A DNA stretch of 64,000 nt, from assembly GCA_018340805.1 (NCBI GenBank), contig JACMZG010000041.1:192604-256603 (forward strand), read 5' to 3'. The notes beneath the pieces are model-generated. The model was not told the DNA's origin. It did no database searches and worked only from the letters and a program-made list of their open reading frames with translations. This DNA is from Microvelia longipes (lineage: Eukaryota; Arthropoda; Insecta; Hemiptera; Veliidae). Shown here piece by piece: positions 43,968-55,798 of the stretch. How positions within the stretch are numbered: position 1 is the stretch's first letter; each line of letters opens with the position of its first letter. The translations under genes and the position numbers were made by a program.

Positions 43968-44222
43968 TCTTCCATTATACCGTATATAGAGAAAAAATTG
44001 AAACCAAGATTTAATTTGAATTATCCGTTTCAGGTGTTTTAAGACCTCCTAAGGGGTTTTTCAAAAACTTGTCTGTCAGTGAGTGTGTGTATTTTTTGTA
44101 TGTGTGTCTGTCTGTAATCATCGTAGTGCCCAGTGTATTTATGCTAGAAGAGTGAAACTTTGTACAAAATCAGTCTACCGCTGAAGTTGTGCTATTCGGA
44201 AAATATCTGTGTTATGAAAATG
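43968..44222 (+). mobile_element. Family A repeat, 5' half
   Basis: Runs from TTCTTCCATTATACCGTATA through CCGTTTCAGGTGTTTTAAGA to TGTGCTATTCGGAAAATATC, then stops before the 5S-like block. Confidence 0.7.
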
Positions 44223-44327
44223 ATCTGTTCAGTTTGTTTTGTGATCCGGTCAAAGAAAAAATCAATACTCGATTATTATTACAGATAATTTTATATTCAT
44301 AAATAGTGCAAATTTATATCTCCCTTT

Positions 44328-44361
44328 ATACAGGGTGTTTGGTGATATAAACACCCTGTAT
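44328..44361. repeat. Back-to-back 13-bp inverted repeat (ACAGGGTGTTT)
   Basis: ATACAGGGTGTTT and AAACACCCTGTAT are exact complements around GGTGATAT. TACAGGGTG-type ends are common on arthropod nonautonomous DNA transposons. Here two ends lie almost adjacent with no interior. Confidence 0.8.
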
Positions 44362-44509
44362 AATTGAACTCTTTTCTATAAATGAAAACTTTGTAAATTT
44401 ACTTTTAATATTTCGGATTAATTTAAGTCTACTTATTAATCGGTATTTTATTTAAAATATTTTTTAATAATGTAGTTTGTAATAAAGTTTACACTTTCCT
44501 AATAGCCCA

Positions 44510-44748
44510 ATTTACCCTAACAGACTAATTTTTGTACAAAGCTTCAACTCTCTAGCATAAATACACTGGGAGCTAAGATAATAACAGACACCACACATAC
44601 AGAACGGCAACTTAGTTAAATCAACTTAGGAGACCTTAAAAAACACCTGAAACGGATAATTCCGGTGACATTCAAGTTTCGGATTTTTCAGCAAACACAA
44701 TACTTTTCCTTTATACCTACGGTATAAATGAGGAAAAGTATGAATAAC
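44510..44748 (-). mobile_element. Family A repeat, 5' half
   Basis: Ends cleanly with TATACCTACGGTATAAATGA and GGAAAAGTA. The body includes ACTCTCTAGCATAAATACAC and GAAACGGATAATTCCGGTGA. It is an inverted partner of the copy at 43968. Confidence 0.75.
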
Positions 44749-44977
44749 TCGATGATTTTTCATTAAGTATGAAAAGCATACTTCGACACTTAAAGTAAAC
44801 AAAGAAATATTATAAGGTATGATTTCCTATTGTCTAAGTATAAGTGGTATTGAAGTGTGTTAATATCTCGGAAACTACTGCCACTCTACTTGACTAACTT
44901 CATATTAAAGTACTTGACAAAAGTAATAAGACTTATTTGCTTTGGGAGGTATTAGTACTTTTTTAACAATGCTAACA

Positions 44978-44979
<2 letters not shown>

Positions 44980-45062
<83 letters not shown>

Positions 45063-45099
45063 TATATATATATTATATTTATATATAATATATATATAA

Positions 45100-45146
<47 letters not shown>

Positions 45147-45155
45147 ATATATATC

Positions 45156-45198
<43 letters not shown>

Positions 45199-45215
45199 TA
45201 TATAAATATATATAT
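44980..45215. repeat. (TA)n microsatellite
   Basis: About 235 bp of TA with several ATATAATAT phase shifts. The 100-codon minus frame is its translation. Confidence 0.95.
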
Positions 45216-45575
45216 TGTAACGTTCTGTAACGTTGAATGTTCAATAAATAGGTCCTGGGCAAATAAAACATCAATTCAGCTGAAACAGCAGTAATATCTT
45301 AATAATACATAAATGAAAAGAATTAAACGTGAAGTCAAATTGCAACTAGCAATTATCTGGTTTTGGTGAATACACCTCCTTCTATAGGATAACTTATAAT
45401 TTTCTTGTTGATGCTACCGTTTTTTCCACGAAGGCGAAGTTAGATCTGCTCTGCGTGGTGGCCGGGATGAACATGCCGCTCAGAGCTGCGTAATCATTGA
45501 TACATAAGACAATAATACTTCGCACGAGCAGAAGTATCTAACCAAATCAGCTAAACATCAAAACCACCGCACAAT
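45216..45575. other. Unrecognised segment between (TA)n tracts
   Basis: GTAACGTT occurs twice near 45217-45235. A less A/T-rich stretch is at 45410-45500 (GAAGGCGAAGTTAGATCTGC). No gene found. It could be the interior of an element bounded by the two TA tracts. Confidence 0.35.
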
Positions 45576-45580
45576 AATAT

Positions 45581-45634
<54 letters not shown>

Positions 45635-45644
45635 TATATATATA

Positions 45645-45682
<38 letters not shown>
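45576..45682. repeat. (TA)n microsatellite
   Basis: TA repeat with TTAA and ATCTATA interruptions, ending 35 bp before a decayed hammerhead motif. Confidence 0.95.
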
Positions 45683-45685
<3 letters not shown>

Positions 45686-45707
45686 ATACACTTATAAGAG
45701 AGCAGTC

Positions 45708-45756
45708 CCTCTCTGTCAGACGAAGAACATAGTTCGAAACGTTACTAATTTTATGT
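45708..45756 (+). ncRNA. Decayed hammerhead motif, Penelope type
   Basis: CAGACGA (45716-45722) replaces CTGACGA/CTGATGA. Stem II GAAC-ATA-GTTC, then GAAAC-GTT, matches the 1.07-kb motif. Flanked by (TA)n on both sides. The U-to-A change at the second core base should abolish activity. Confidence 0.45.
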
Positions 45757-45799
45757 AAGTATTTTCTTAGTGTTTCCTATCTTAATTCTGTATATATAG

Positions 45800-45801
45800 T
45801 G

Positions 45802-45887
<86 letters not shown>

Positions 45888-45890
45888 ATT
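45800..45890. repeat. (TA)n microsatellite
   Basis: TA repeat downstream of the decayed hammerhead motif. Confidence 0.95.
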
Positions 45891-45944
45891 TATGTATGCA
45901 TGTACAACATTTTTGTTATCCTTTCAAAATGACAAATCACGTTT

Positions 45945-46475
45945 TTATCTTTCCTCATCTTACCGTAGGTTTAAAGGAAAAGTATTGTGTTTGCAAAGAA
46001 GTTTCGAAACCGGGATTATCATTGGAATTATCTGTTTCAAGAAAAGTTTTTAAGACTTTTAAGTGGTTTTCTCAAAGTTGTCTGTCTGTATGTGTGGTGT
46101 TATCATCGTAGCTCCCTGTGTATTTATGCTAGAGAGTTTGAAACTTTGTACAAAATCAGTCTACCTTTGTACACTTGTGCTGTTCGAAAATATTTTTTTA
46201 TGACCCGCAACAATGACTGTGCAAAAATTAAAAAACGCAGGAAATCGATTGAAATTCGGCACGTATGAACAAAACGTGTCATTAGTTTTTACGGTACAAT
46301 AACGTACGTTATGTACGTTTTACGTTTTTTTAAACGTACATTAGTTTATTCTGCTATGAATAAAACTATATATGTGCAAAAGTTGTAGCCAGTGCTTAGA
46401 TGTGTGACGCGGGAATTAAACGAATGTTTTTACTATATGAGGACGAGCGAAGCGAGTCCGTAGACTTCTATTATA
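45945..46475 (+). mobile_element. Family A repeat with remnant 5S-like block
   Basis: Starts at ATCTTTCCTCATCTTACCG, has the whole 5' body, a 5S remnant (46388-46420: GCCAGTGCTTAGATGTGTGA, CGCGGGAAT) and the tail GAGGACGAGCGAAGCGAGTC. The 3' terminus is missing. Confidence 0.75.
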
Positions 46476-46529
46476 CTAAAATTGTTATGATTATTTATTA
46501 TTTATTTATATATTATTTATTCATTATAT

Positions 46530-46620
46530 TTGTGTAGTGGTCCGAGGTTCGACTTCTGCCATACGCCTATCCCATTAGGGAATTTATTCCCAAGAAAATT
46601 CGCTAAATAAAAAAAGTGCT
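46530..46620 (+). mobile_element. Possible tRNA-derived SINE fragment
   Basis: GTAGTGGTCCGAGGTTCGAC contains a B-box-like GAGGTTCGACTTC followed by TGCC and GGGAATTTATTCCC. No A box was located. Confidence 0.3.
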
Positions 46621-47135
46621 TTCCTCTCCCTAATTATTATTAATAACAGCCTGTATCTAGCCTTTGCCGTTAAGGAAAATTACTTCCAATGAGAATTAAT
46701 TCTAAAACAAAATTTTCATCTCTTACCTACCTACCAATTCATATGTTTCCTTTTACAAACACTTCCATTCTCTTTTAATTTATTTTTATTTCTATATATT
46801 AGAGGTTGAAGGCGTTTAATTACATCACAAGAGAGTTTTGGTGTTCATTAAGACTCTCTGGCACTCGCAATAGTTAAGCGGCTCTAAAAGTAGATTAAAT
46901 GATTTTTTCTCTCTCTAGGGCCGAAAAAAGAAATTAAATGAAATGAGGGAGTTAAAGAAAAATAGTTGTCTGTTTCTAAATTAATGTGTTTTTTAATGAA
47001 TCTTTTAATTAAATTGTGTTGTTTTTTATTTTTGTGTATTAATTGTGTTAAGTGTGTACATAATATGTTTTTTTAAATATAAATTATATTTCATTATTTT
47101 TACTTTTTTTTCTTCCCCCCTTTTTCTTATTTAGT
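46621..47135. other. Intergenic, no recognised feature
   Basis: No supported feature. Confidence 0.45.
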
Positions 47136-47139
47136 ATAT

Positions 47140-47245
47140 AATAGAGGAAGGTTTTCTTTGCAAAAAAAAAATCCAAAGACCGGGATGCCACAGAATTATC
47201 CTTTTCTTCTGGAGTTTTTTAAAATACAACTCGTAACCTTTTTTT
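47140..47245 (+). mobile_element. Family A 5' fragment
   Basis: AGAGGAAGGTTTTCTTTGCA, AGACCGGGATGCCAC, GAATTATCCTTTTC: the first about 100 bp of the family, degraded. Confidence 0.5.
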
Positions 47246-47435
47246 TAGAAATTTTTCAATGGAAAATGCGCTAAAACCTTTACAAATATACACTAACTGA
47301 GCTTAAGGCACTTAACTGTGCCCTTATTTGCACTGGCTTAGTGCAAATAAGATTGTCCGAAGCAATTTACAGTACCTCTACAGCAGAGGTACTCTATTGT
47401 ATAACCAACCGGATAATTATCTGCAACACACACAC
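47246..47435. other. Intergenic with short inverted repeats
   Basis: GTGCCCTTATTTGCAC/GTGCAAATAAG (about 47318-47351) and AGTACCTCTAC/GTAGAGGTACT-like (47371-47393) hairpins; no gene. Confidence 0.4.
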
Positions 47436-47437
47436 AC

Positions 47438-47576
47438 AAGATATTATATAATATATTATATATTAGATATATAATATATATATAATAATTAATATAAATA
47501 TATATATTAATATATATTATATATATATTATATTTTATAATATATTATATATATTTAGATATATATATATATTATA

Positions 47577-47608
<32 letters not shown>

Positions 47609-47630
47609 ATATATTATATATTATTATACA
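47438..47630. repeat. (TA)n with interruptions
   Basis: TA-rich with frequent ATATTATAT shifts. Confidence 0.9.
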
Positions 47631-48335
47631 AACATAAGTTGTAGGGCGAACACAAATACTTCGCCTACATAAATTGTAAGTAACACAAATTATTTCTCCT
47701 AAAACTACATTAAGTTGTAGGTGAGAAAAAAGATAAACATTAAGAAACTGTCACCACCATATTGTTAAAAATCTTAAAAAATCCTTTCGGAAAAAAGAGA
47801 AAATAAAAACAATGAAATGCAACCCTAAAATAATTTTCAAAAATAAAGTTCCTCCTTCATGGTTTTTTTTCACTTTTCTAATAAATTAATGATTTTTTTT
47901 TTTTCAATTTAGGGGCAAAAATGGGCTGGAGGGAAAGTTGTCCTTCGTTATTTCTGCTAATTTTTTGCCCCTTTTAGCTGTATCCTTTTTTCTACCTGTT
48001 GAACGTGACGGGTTCGTGTCATTTTTTTTAAAATCCCCCTAAATGACTTTTTTCAGTGGTAGGTCGGAGGATTTTCATAATTGTTTTCATTTTTTTTATG
48101 ACTCTTTATTTTTAAAAAGAGTAATTATAATAATCTAGAGGTTTTGGGGGGTTAACTTAATTGATTACTTGTTGACATTTATAATTTATTTTAAGAGGAA
48201 ATCTTTTAGGGATTATTTTCCTTCTGTTAACAGATATTTTAAAAAAATGTGGGGTCAGGGTACGCTCGGACATTTCACCATTTCACATTGACCATTGGAC
48301 TACGCTTAACTTCTCTACTTTGCAACTTCGCAAAG
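47631..48335. other. Intergenic, no recognised feature
   Basis: Two TAAGTTGTAGG(C/T)GA motifs near 47634 and 47710 suggest a degenerate repeat. No gene found. Confidence 0.4.
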
Positions 48336-48337
48336 TA

Positions 48338-48410
48338 GTATATATATATGTATATATAAATATATATATATAATAATATAATATATATATATATATATAT
48401 AATATATAAA
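48338..48410. repeat. (TA)n microsatellite
   Basis: Short TA tract with TGTATATA and AATA interruptions. Confidence 0.9.
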
Positions 48411-49484
48411 AAGTAAAAACAAAAAACTTATTTTTTTTTAAAAGAAATTAAAATTGACATAACAGTTTACCAATATCCCCCTTTCCTCCGTCCTCTTCCG
48501 TCAAACAAATAACCCATAAGCGTAATTTTCTTCTAAAAAATTACAGATTTATTAAGAAATCCCCTTTAATTTTAAATAATTTATCTTTAACAAATTTCCC
48601 TGACGAAATTCACACCATTATTCGAAACAAATTGATGTTAAAATGACTCGGCTAATTTTATTGTTCTATTAAACTGATATGCAATACTTTTATAGCTATT
48701 GTTATTTTATATAAAATTAGGTAAAAAATAAAAAAAAACAAACACTTCACGCTATAATTAGGAAATTAATGATATTTTTCAGTCTGTTATTATTTGTTTA
48801 GCAACTATATATTTTTAGAGTAATTGTTTGGTCAATTTTTTATTGTTTGTATTTTCCAGCGAGAAATAGGCTGAGATGTTCGAAATTAGAAACTGAACAG
48901 TTACTTGGTGTTTTTAATAAGGAGACTTAAAAAATTAAATTAAGAATCTAAACAGTACTAGTGTTTTTAATAAGAGACTTAAATAATTAAATTAGAATTC
49001 TATGACAGTTCTTGTGTTTTAATAAAAGACTTAAGAGACAATAACCATGCTGTTATGTTTAATCGTATACATGTATTAGCTTATAGTGAATACACTTCGT
49101 TTGCTTTTCAGCGGGTTTGCCCATCCGTATAACTGCAGCGTTCGTTCGATGCTTGCTTTTTTGGTGAAGGATTAAAATGCATTATGGAAGTGTACTTTGT
49201 TGTATGAGAGGACGGGAGACTTGTGTCTCTTTATTATTAACTTAAAAACACTTGTGTGTCCGAAATTGTCAATGGCTCAAATAGAGACTGTGTGTTCCGG
49301 TATGTTTTGACGCGCATTGTGTTTAGAACATTAGCGTCTGGCTCGAGTGTTATTTAAATTACCCGACTGAGTGTGTCACTCGACATCGCAGTACTATGGC
49401 TGATAATAAGATTGAACTGTGTGCAACGTAGTGTGGTCTTGCGAGCGATCGGTGGTGTTGACCCGGAATCTCAAACAGGTGATT
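48411..49484. other. Left flank of the tRNA array gap
   Basis: A direct repeat (GTGTTTTTAATAAG.AGACTTAA, at about 48909, 48962 and 49013; three units of about 52 bp) is followed by a less A/T-rich stretch (49080-49484) with no recognised gene. The tRNA-Gly unit is not seen on this side of the gap. Confidence 0.5.
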
Positions 49485-50484
49485 NNNNNNNNNNNNNNNN
49501 NNNNNNNNNNNNNNNNNNNNNNNNNNNNNNNNNNNNNNNNNNNNNNNNNNNNNNNNNNNNNNNNNNNNNNNNNNNNNNNNNNNNNNNNNNNNNNNNNNNN
49601 NNNNNNNNNNNNNNNNNNNNNNNNNNNNNNNNNNNNNNNNNNNNNNNNNNNNNNNNNNNNNNNNNNNNNNNNNNNNNNNNNNNNNNNNNNNNNNNNNNNN
49701 NNNNNNNNNNNNNNNNNNNNNNNNNNNNNNNNNNNNNNNNNNNNNNNNNNNNNNNNNNNNNNNNNNNNNNNNNNNNNNNNNNNNNNNNNNNNNNNNNNNN
49801 NNNNNNNNNNNNNNNNNNNNNNNNNNNNNNNNNNNNNNNNNNNNNNNNNNNNNNNNNNNNNNNNNNNNNNNNNNNNNNNNNNNNNNNNNNNNNNNNNNNN
49901 NNNNNNNNNNNNNNNNNNNNNNNNNNNNNNNNNNNNNNNNNNNNNNNNNNNNNNNNNNNNNNNNNNNNNNNNNNNNNNNNNNNNNNNNNNNNNNNNNNNN
50001 NNNNNNNNNNNNNNNNNNNNNNNNNNNNNNNNNNNNNNNNNNNNNNNNNNNNNNNNNNNNNNNNNNNNNNNNNNNNNNNNNNNNNNNNNNNNNNNNNNNN
50101 NNNNNNNNNNNNNNNNNNNNNNNNNNNNNNNNNNNNNNNNNNNNNNNNNNNNNNNNNNNNNNNNNNNNNNNNNNNNNNNNNNNNNNNNNNNNNNNNNNNN
50201 NNNNNNNNNNNNNNNNNNNNNNNNNNNNNNNNNNNNNNNNNNNNNNNNNNNNNNNNNNNNNNNNNNNNNNNNNNNNNNNNNNNNNNNNNNNNNNNNNNNN
50301 NNNNNNNNNNNNNNNNNNNNNNNNNNNNNNNNNNNNNNNNNNNNNNNNNNNNNNNNNNNNNNNNNNNNNNNNNNNNNNNNNNNNNNNNNNNNNNNNNNNN
50401 NNNNNNNNNNNNNNNNNNNNNNNNNNNNNNNNNNNNNNNNNNNNNNNNNNNNNNNNNNNNNNNNNNNNNNNNNNNNNNNNNNNN
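49485..50484. other. Assembly gap (1000 N) at the array edge
   Basis: Exactly 1000 N. The array emerges from it eight bases into a tRNA gene, so the real array is probably longer than shown. Confidence 1.
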
Positions 50485-50548
50485 GGTGTAACGGTCAGCA
50501 TGGATGCCTTCCAAGCATTCGATCCGGGTTCGACTCCCGGCAATCGCA
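50485..50548 (+). tRNA. tRNA-Gly(TCC), copy 1, 5' end in gap
   Basis: The first eight bases fall in the N gap; the rest is identical to the full copies. Confidence 0.9.
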
Positions 50549-50887
50549 CATTTTTTCTCATTTTTTAAAAATCAAAACTACACTAAGAAACAACCAAAAC
50601 AACATTAGCAACAATCAAAATCGAGATGCAATCATTTTTGCTAATGAATTCAATTTGAATTTTGATTGAAAATAATTTCCAAGAAAATGATTTTGTGCAA
50701 AGTGAAAGTAAAGTTTATTATAATAATAAGAAATCTAGTTAATGTGTGTTGTTGTTGTGTTGTGTTGTTATTAAATGTATTTGGGATAATTTTTGTAGGA
50801 AATAAAATGAAAGTAACATATAAAAATTCTATATGACAATATAATAATTAGATTATTTATCTTTTCTATAAAATGAATTTAATTCGA

Positions 50888-50959
50888 GCGATTGTGGTGT
50901 AACGGTCAGCATGGATGCCTTCCAAGCATTCGATCCGGGTTCGACTCCCGGCAATCGCA
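50888..50959 (+). tRNA. tRNA-Gly(TCC), copy 2
   Basis: Decodes GGA. The acceptor stem GCGATTG pairs with CAATCGC over 7 bp, with A as discriminator. The anticodon loop CTTCCAA places TCC at positions 34-36, on the stem GATGC/GCATT. The T arm CCGGG-TTCGACT-CCCGG is perfect, and the B box is GGTTCGACTCC. The A box lies in TGGTGTAACGGTCAGC. At 72 nt it matches the usual length and layout of eukaryotic tRNA-Gly(TCC). No intron and no encoded CCA. A T6 terminator is at 50962-50967. Confidence 0.97.
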
Positions 50960-50961
50960 CA

Positions 50962-50967
50962 TTTTTT
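50962..50967 (+). terminator. Pol III T-run terminator (representative)
   Basis: TTTTTT three bases after the tRNA 3' end. The same run, followed by CTCATTTTTT as a backup, occurs in every unit; the copy at 54981 has one extra T in the second run. Confidence 0.85.
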
Positions 50968-51298
50968 CTCATTTTTTAAAAATCAAAACTACACTAAGAA
51001 ACAACCAAAACAACATTAGCAACAATCAAAATCGAGATGCAATCATTTTTGCTAATGAATTCAATTTGAATTTTGATTGAAAATAATTTCCAAGAAAATG
51101 ATTTTGTGCAAAGTGAAAGTAAAGTTTATTATAATAATAAGAAATCTAGTTAATGTGTGTTGTTGTTGTGTTGTGTTGTTATTAAATGTATTTGGGATAA
51201 TTTTTGTAGGAAATAAAATGAAAGTAACATATAAAAATTCTATATGACAATATAATAATTAGATTATTTATCTTTTCTATAAAATGAATTTAATTCGA

Positions 51299-51370
51299 GC
51301 GATTGTGGTGTAACGGTCAGCATGGATGCCTTCCAAGCATTCGATCCGGGTTCGACTCCCGGCAATCGCA
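51299..51370 (+). tRNA. tRNA-Gly(TCC), copy 3
   Basis: Identical gene, 411 bp after copy 2. The spacer differs in the GTTGTTGTG tract. Confidence 0.97.
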
Positions 51371-51708
51371 CATTTTTTCTCATTTTTTAAAAATCAAAAC
51401 TACACTAAGAAACAACCAAAACAACATTAGCAACAATCAAAATCGAGATGCAATCATTTTTGCTAATGAATTCAATTTGAATTTTGATTGAAAATAATTT
51501 CCAAGAAAATGATTTTGTGCAAAGTGAAAGTAAAGTTTATTATAATAATAAGAAATCTAGTTAATGTGTGTTGTGTTGTGTTGTGTTGTTATTAAATGTA
51601 TTTGGGATAATTTTTGTAGGAAATAAAATGAAAGTAACATATAAAAATTCTATATGACAATATAATAATTAGATTATTTATCTTTTCTATAAAATGAATT
51701 TAATTCGA

Positions 51709-51780
51709 GCGATTGTGGTGTAACGGTCAGCATGGATGCCTTCCAAGCATTCGATCCGGGTTCGACTCCCGGCAATCGCA
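51709..51780 (+). tRNA. tRNA-Gly(TCC), copy 4
   Basis: Identical gene, 410 bp later. Its spacer has lost one TTG-type triplet. Confidence 0.97.
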
Positions 51781-52116
51781 CATTTTTTCTCATTTTTTAA
51801 AAATCAAAACTACACTAAGAAACAACCAAAACAACATTAGCAACAATCAAAATCGAGATGCAATCATTTTTGCTAATGAATTCAATTTGAATTTTGATTG
51901 AAAATAATTTCCAAGAAAATGATTTTGTGCAAAGTGAAAGTAAAGTTTATTATAATAATAAGAAATCTAGTTAATGTGTGTTGTTGTTGTGTTGTGTTAT
52001 TAAATGTATTTGGGATAATTTTTGTAGGAAATAAAATGAAAGTAACATATAAAAATTCTATATGACAATATAATAATTAGATTATTTATCTTTTCTATAA
52101 AATGAATTTAATTCGA

Positions 52117-52188
52117 GCGATTGTGGTGTAACGGTCAGCATGGATGCCTTCCAAGCATTCGATCCGGGTTCGACTCCCGGCAATCGCA
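52117..52188 (+). tRNA. tRNA-Gly(TCC), copy 5
   Basis: Identical gene, 408 bp later. Its spacer lacks one TA in AACATATAAAAA. Confidence 0.97.
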
Positions 52189-52525
52189 CATTTTTTCTCA
52201 TTTTTTAAAAATCAAAACTACACTAAGAAACAACCAAAACAACATTAGCAACAATCAAAATCGAGATGCAATCATTTTTGCTAATGAATTCAATTTGAAT
52301 TTTGATTGAAAATAATTTCCAAGAAAATGATTTTGTGCAAAGTGAAAGTAAAGTTTATTATAATAATAAGAAATCTAGTTAATGTGTGTTGTTGTTGTGT
52401 TGTGTTGTTATTAAATGTATTTGGGATAATTTTTGTAGGAAATAAAATGAAAGTAACATAAAAATTCTATATGACAATATAATAATTAGATTATTTATCT
52501 TTTCTATAAAATGAATTTAATTCGA

Positions 52526-52597
52526 GCGATTGTGGTGTAACGGTCAGCATGGATGCCTTCCAAGCATTCGATCCGGGTTCGACTCCCGGCAATCGCA
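52526..52597 (+). tRNA. tRNA-Gly(TCC), copy 6
   Basis: Identical gene. The spacer has one A fewer in AAATAAAATG. Confidence 0.97.
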
Positions 52598-52935
52598 CAT
52601 TTTTTCTCATTTTTTAAAAATCAAAACTACACTAAGAAACAACCAAAACAACATTAGCAACAATCAAAATCGAGATGCAATCATTTTTGCTAATGAATTC
52701 AATTTGAATTTTGATTGAAAATAATTTCCAAGAAAATGATTTTGTGCAAAGTGAAAGTAAAGTTTATTATAATAATAAGAAATCTAGTTAATGTGTGTTG
52801 TTGTTGTGTTGTGTTGTTATTAAATGTATTTGGGATAATTTTTGTAGGAAATAAATGAAAGTAACATATAAAAATTCTATATGACAATATAATAATTAGA
52901 TTATTTATCTTTTCTATAAAATGAATTTAATTCGA

Positions 52936-53007
52936 GCGATTGTGGTGTAACGGTCAGCATGGATGCCTTCCAAGCATTCGATCCGGGTTCGACTCCCGGC
53001 AATCGCA
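52936..53007 (+). tRNA. tRNA-Gly(TCC), copy 7
   Basis: Identical gene. The spacer has one A fewer in CCAAAACAAC. Confidence 0.97.
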
Positions 53008-53345
53008 CATTTTTTCTCATTTTTTAAAAATCAAAACTACACTAAGAAACAACCAAACAACATTAGCAACAATCAAAATCGAGATGCAATCATTTTTGCT
53101 AATGAATTCAATTTGAATTTTGATTGAAAATAATTTCCAAGAAAATGATTTTGTGCAAAGTGAAAGTAAAGTTTATTATAATAATAAGAAATCTAGTTAA
53201 TGTGTGTTGTTGTTGTGTTGTGTTGTTATTAAATGTATTTGGGATAATTTTTGTAGGAAATAAAATGAAAGTAACATATAAAAATTCTATATGACAATAT
53301 AATAATTAGATTATTTATCTTTTCTATAAAATGAATTTAATTCGA

Positions 53346-53417
53346 GCGATTGTGGTGTAACGGTCAGCATGGATGCCTTCCAAGCATTCGATCCGGGTTC
53401 GACTCCCGGCAATCGCA
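53346..53417 (+). tRNA. tRNA-Gly(TCC), copy 8
   Basis: Identical gene with the standard spacer. Confidence 0.97.
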
Positions 53418-53756
53418 CATTTTTTCTCATTTTTTAAAAATCAAAACTACACTAAGAAACAACCAAAACAACATTAGCAACAATCAAAATCGAGATGCAA
53501 TCATTTTTGCTAATGAATTCAATTTGAATTTTGATTGAAAATAATTTCCAAGAAAATGATTTTGTGCAAAGTGAAAGTAAAGTTTATTATAATAATAAGA
53601 AATCTAGTTAATGTGTGTTGTTGTTGTGTTGTGTTGTTATTAAATGTATTTGGGATAATTTTTGTAGGAAATAAAATGAAAGTAACATATAAAAATTCTA
53701 TATGACAATATAATAATTAGATTATTTATCTTTTCTATAAAATGAATTTAATTCGA

Positions 53757-53828
53757 GCGATTGTGGTGTAACGGTCAGCATGGATGCCTTCCAAGCATTC
53801 GATCCGGGTTCGACTCCCGGCAATCGCA
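53757..53828 (+). tRNA. tRNA-Gly(TCC), copy 9
   Basis: Identical gene. The spacer lacks five bases near AAAAATTCTATATGAC. Confidence 0.97.
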
Positions 53829-54162
53829 CATTTTTTCTCATTTTTTAAAAATCAAAACTACACTAAGAAACAACCAAAACAACATTAGCAACAATCAAAA
53901 TCGAGATGCAATCATTTTTGCTAATGAATTCAATTTGAATTTTGATTGAAAATAATTTCCAAGAAAATGATTTTGTGCAAAGTGAAAGTAAAGTTTATTA
54001 TAATAATAAGAAATCTAGTTAATGTGTGTTGTTGTTGTGTTGTGTTGTTATTAAATGTATTTGGGATAATTTTTGTAGGAAATAAAATGAAAGTAACATA
54101 TAAAAATATGACAATATAATAATTAGATTATTTATCTTTTCTATAAAATGAATTTAATTCGA

Positions 54163-54234
54163 GCGATTGTGGTGTAACGGTCAGCATGGATGCCTTCCAA
54201 GCATTCGATCCGGGTTCGACTCCCGGCAATCGCA
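54163..54234 (+). tRNA. tRNA-Gly(TCC), copy 10
   Basis: Identical gene. The spacer lacks AT in AAATGTATTTGGG and A's in ATATAAAAATTC. Confidence 0.97.
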
Positions 54235-54570
54235 CATTTTTTCTCATTTTTTAAAAATCAAAACTACACTAAGAAACAACCAAAACAACATTAGCAACAA
54301 TCAAAATCGAGATGCAATCATTTTTGCTAATGAATTCAATTTGAATTTTGATTGAAAATAATTTCCAAGAAAATGATTTTGTGCAAAGTGAAAGTAAAGT
54401 TTATTATAATAATAAGAAATCTAGTTAATGTGTGTTGTTGTTGTGTTGTGTTGTTATTAAATGTTTGGGATAATTTTTGTAGGAAATAAAATGAAAGTAA
54501 CATATAAAATTCTATATGACAATATAATAATTAGATTATTTATCTTTTCTATAAAATGAATTTAATTCGA

Positions 54571-54642
54571 GCGATTGTGGTGTAACGGTCAGCATGGATG
54601 CCTTCCAAGCATTCGATCCGGGTTCGACTCCCGGCAATCGCA
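54571..54642 (+). tRNA. tRNA-Gly(TCC), copy 11
   Basis: Identical gene. The spacer lacks one C in TTTCCAAG and is altered in the GT-rich tract. Confidence 0.97.
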
Positions 54643-54980
54643 CATTTTTTCTCATTTTTTAAAAATCAAAACTACACTAAGAAACAACCAAAACAACATT
54701 AGCAACAATCAAAATCGAGATGCAATCATTTTTGCTAATGAATTCAATTTGAATTTTGATTGAAAATAATTTCAAGAAAATGATTTTGTGCAAAGTGAAA
54801 GTAAAGTTTATTATAATAATAAGAAATCTAGTTAATGTGTTGTTGTTGTGTGTTGTGTTGTTATTAAATGTATTTGGGATAATTTTTGTAGGAAATAAAA
54901 TGAAAGTAACATATAAAAATTCTATATGACAATATAATAATTAGATTATTTATCTTTTCTATAAAATGAATTTAATTCGA

Positions 54981-55051
54981 GCGATTTGGTGTAACGGTCA
55001 GCATGGATGCCTTCCAAGCATTCGATCCGGGTTCGACTCCCGGCAATCGCA
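54981..55051 (+). tRNA. tRNA-Gly(TCC), copy 12, 1-nt deletion
   Basis: 71 nt: the start reads GCGATTTGGTG, lacking the G at position 7, so the last acceptor pair is lost. Either a weakened gene or a sequencing deletion. Confidence 0.8.
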
Positions 55052-55390
55052 CATTTTTTCTCATTTTTTTAAAAATCAAAACTACACTAAGAAACAACCA
55101 AAACAACATAGCAACAATCAAAATCGAGATGCAATCATTTTTGCTAATGAATTCAATTTGAATTTTGATTGAAAATAATTTCCAAGAAAATGATTTTGTG
55201 CAAAGTGAAAGTAAAGTTTATTATAATAATAAGAAATCTAGTTAATGTGTGTTGTTGTTGTGTTGTGTTGTTATTAAATGTATTTGGGATAATTTTTGTA
55301 GGAAATAAAATGAAAGTAACATATAAAAATTCTATATGACAATATAATAATTAGATTATTTATCTTTTCTATAAAATGAATTTAATTCGA

Positions 55391-55462
55391 GCGATTGTGG
55401 TGTAACGGTCAGCATGGATGCCTTCCAAGCATTCGATCCGGGTTCGACTCCCGGCAATCGCA
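55391..55462 (+). tRNA. tRNA-Gly(TCC), copy 13
   Basis: Identical gene. Spacer deletions are in ACTAAGAAACAAC and TTTATTATAATAATAAG. Confidence 0.97.
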
Positions 55463-55798
55463 CATTTTTTCTCATTTTTTAAAAATCAAAACTACACTAA
55501 AAACAACCAAAACAACATTAGCAACAATCAAAATCGAGATGCAATCATTTTTGCTAATGAATTCAATTTGAATTTTGATTGAAAATAATTTCCAAGAAAA
55601 TGATTTTGTGCAAAGTGAAAGTAAAGTTTATTTAATAATAAGAAATCTAGTTAATGTGTGTTGTTGTTGTGTTGTGTTGTTATTAAATGTATTTGGGATA
55701 ATTTTTGTAGGAAATAAAATGAAAGTAACATATAAAAATTCTATATGACAATATAATAATTAGATTTTTATCTTTTCTATAAAATGAATTTAATTCGA

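Noticed and set aside
49359..50669. Long frames of 347-416 codons across the second gap, and the 390-codon frame across the first gap
   Set aside because: More than 80% of each is N; the ends are unrelated flank or tRNA sequence.
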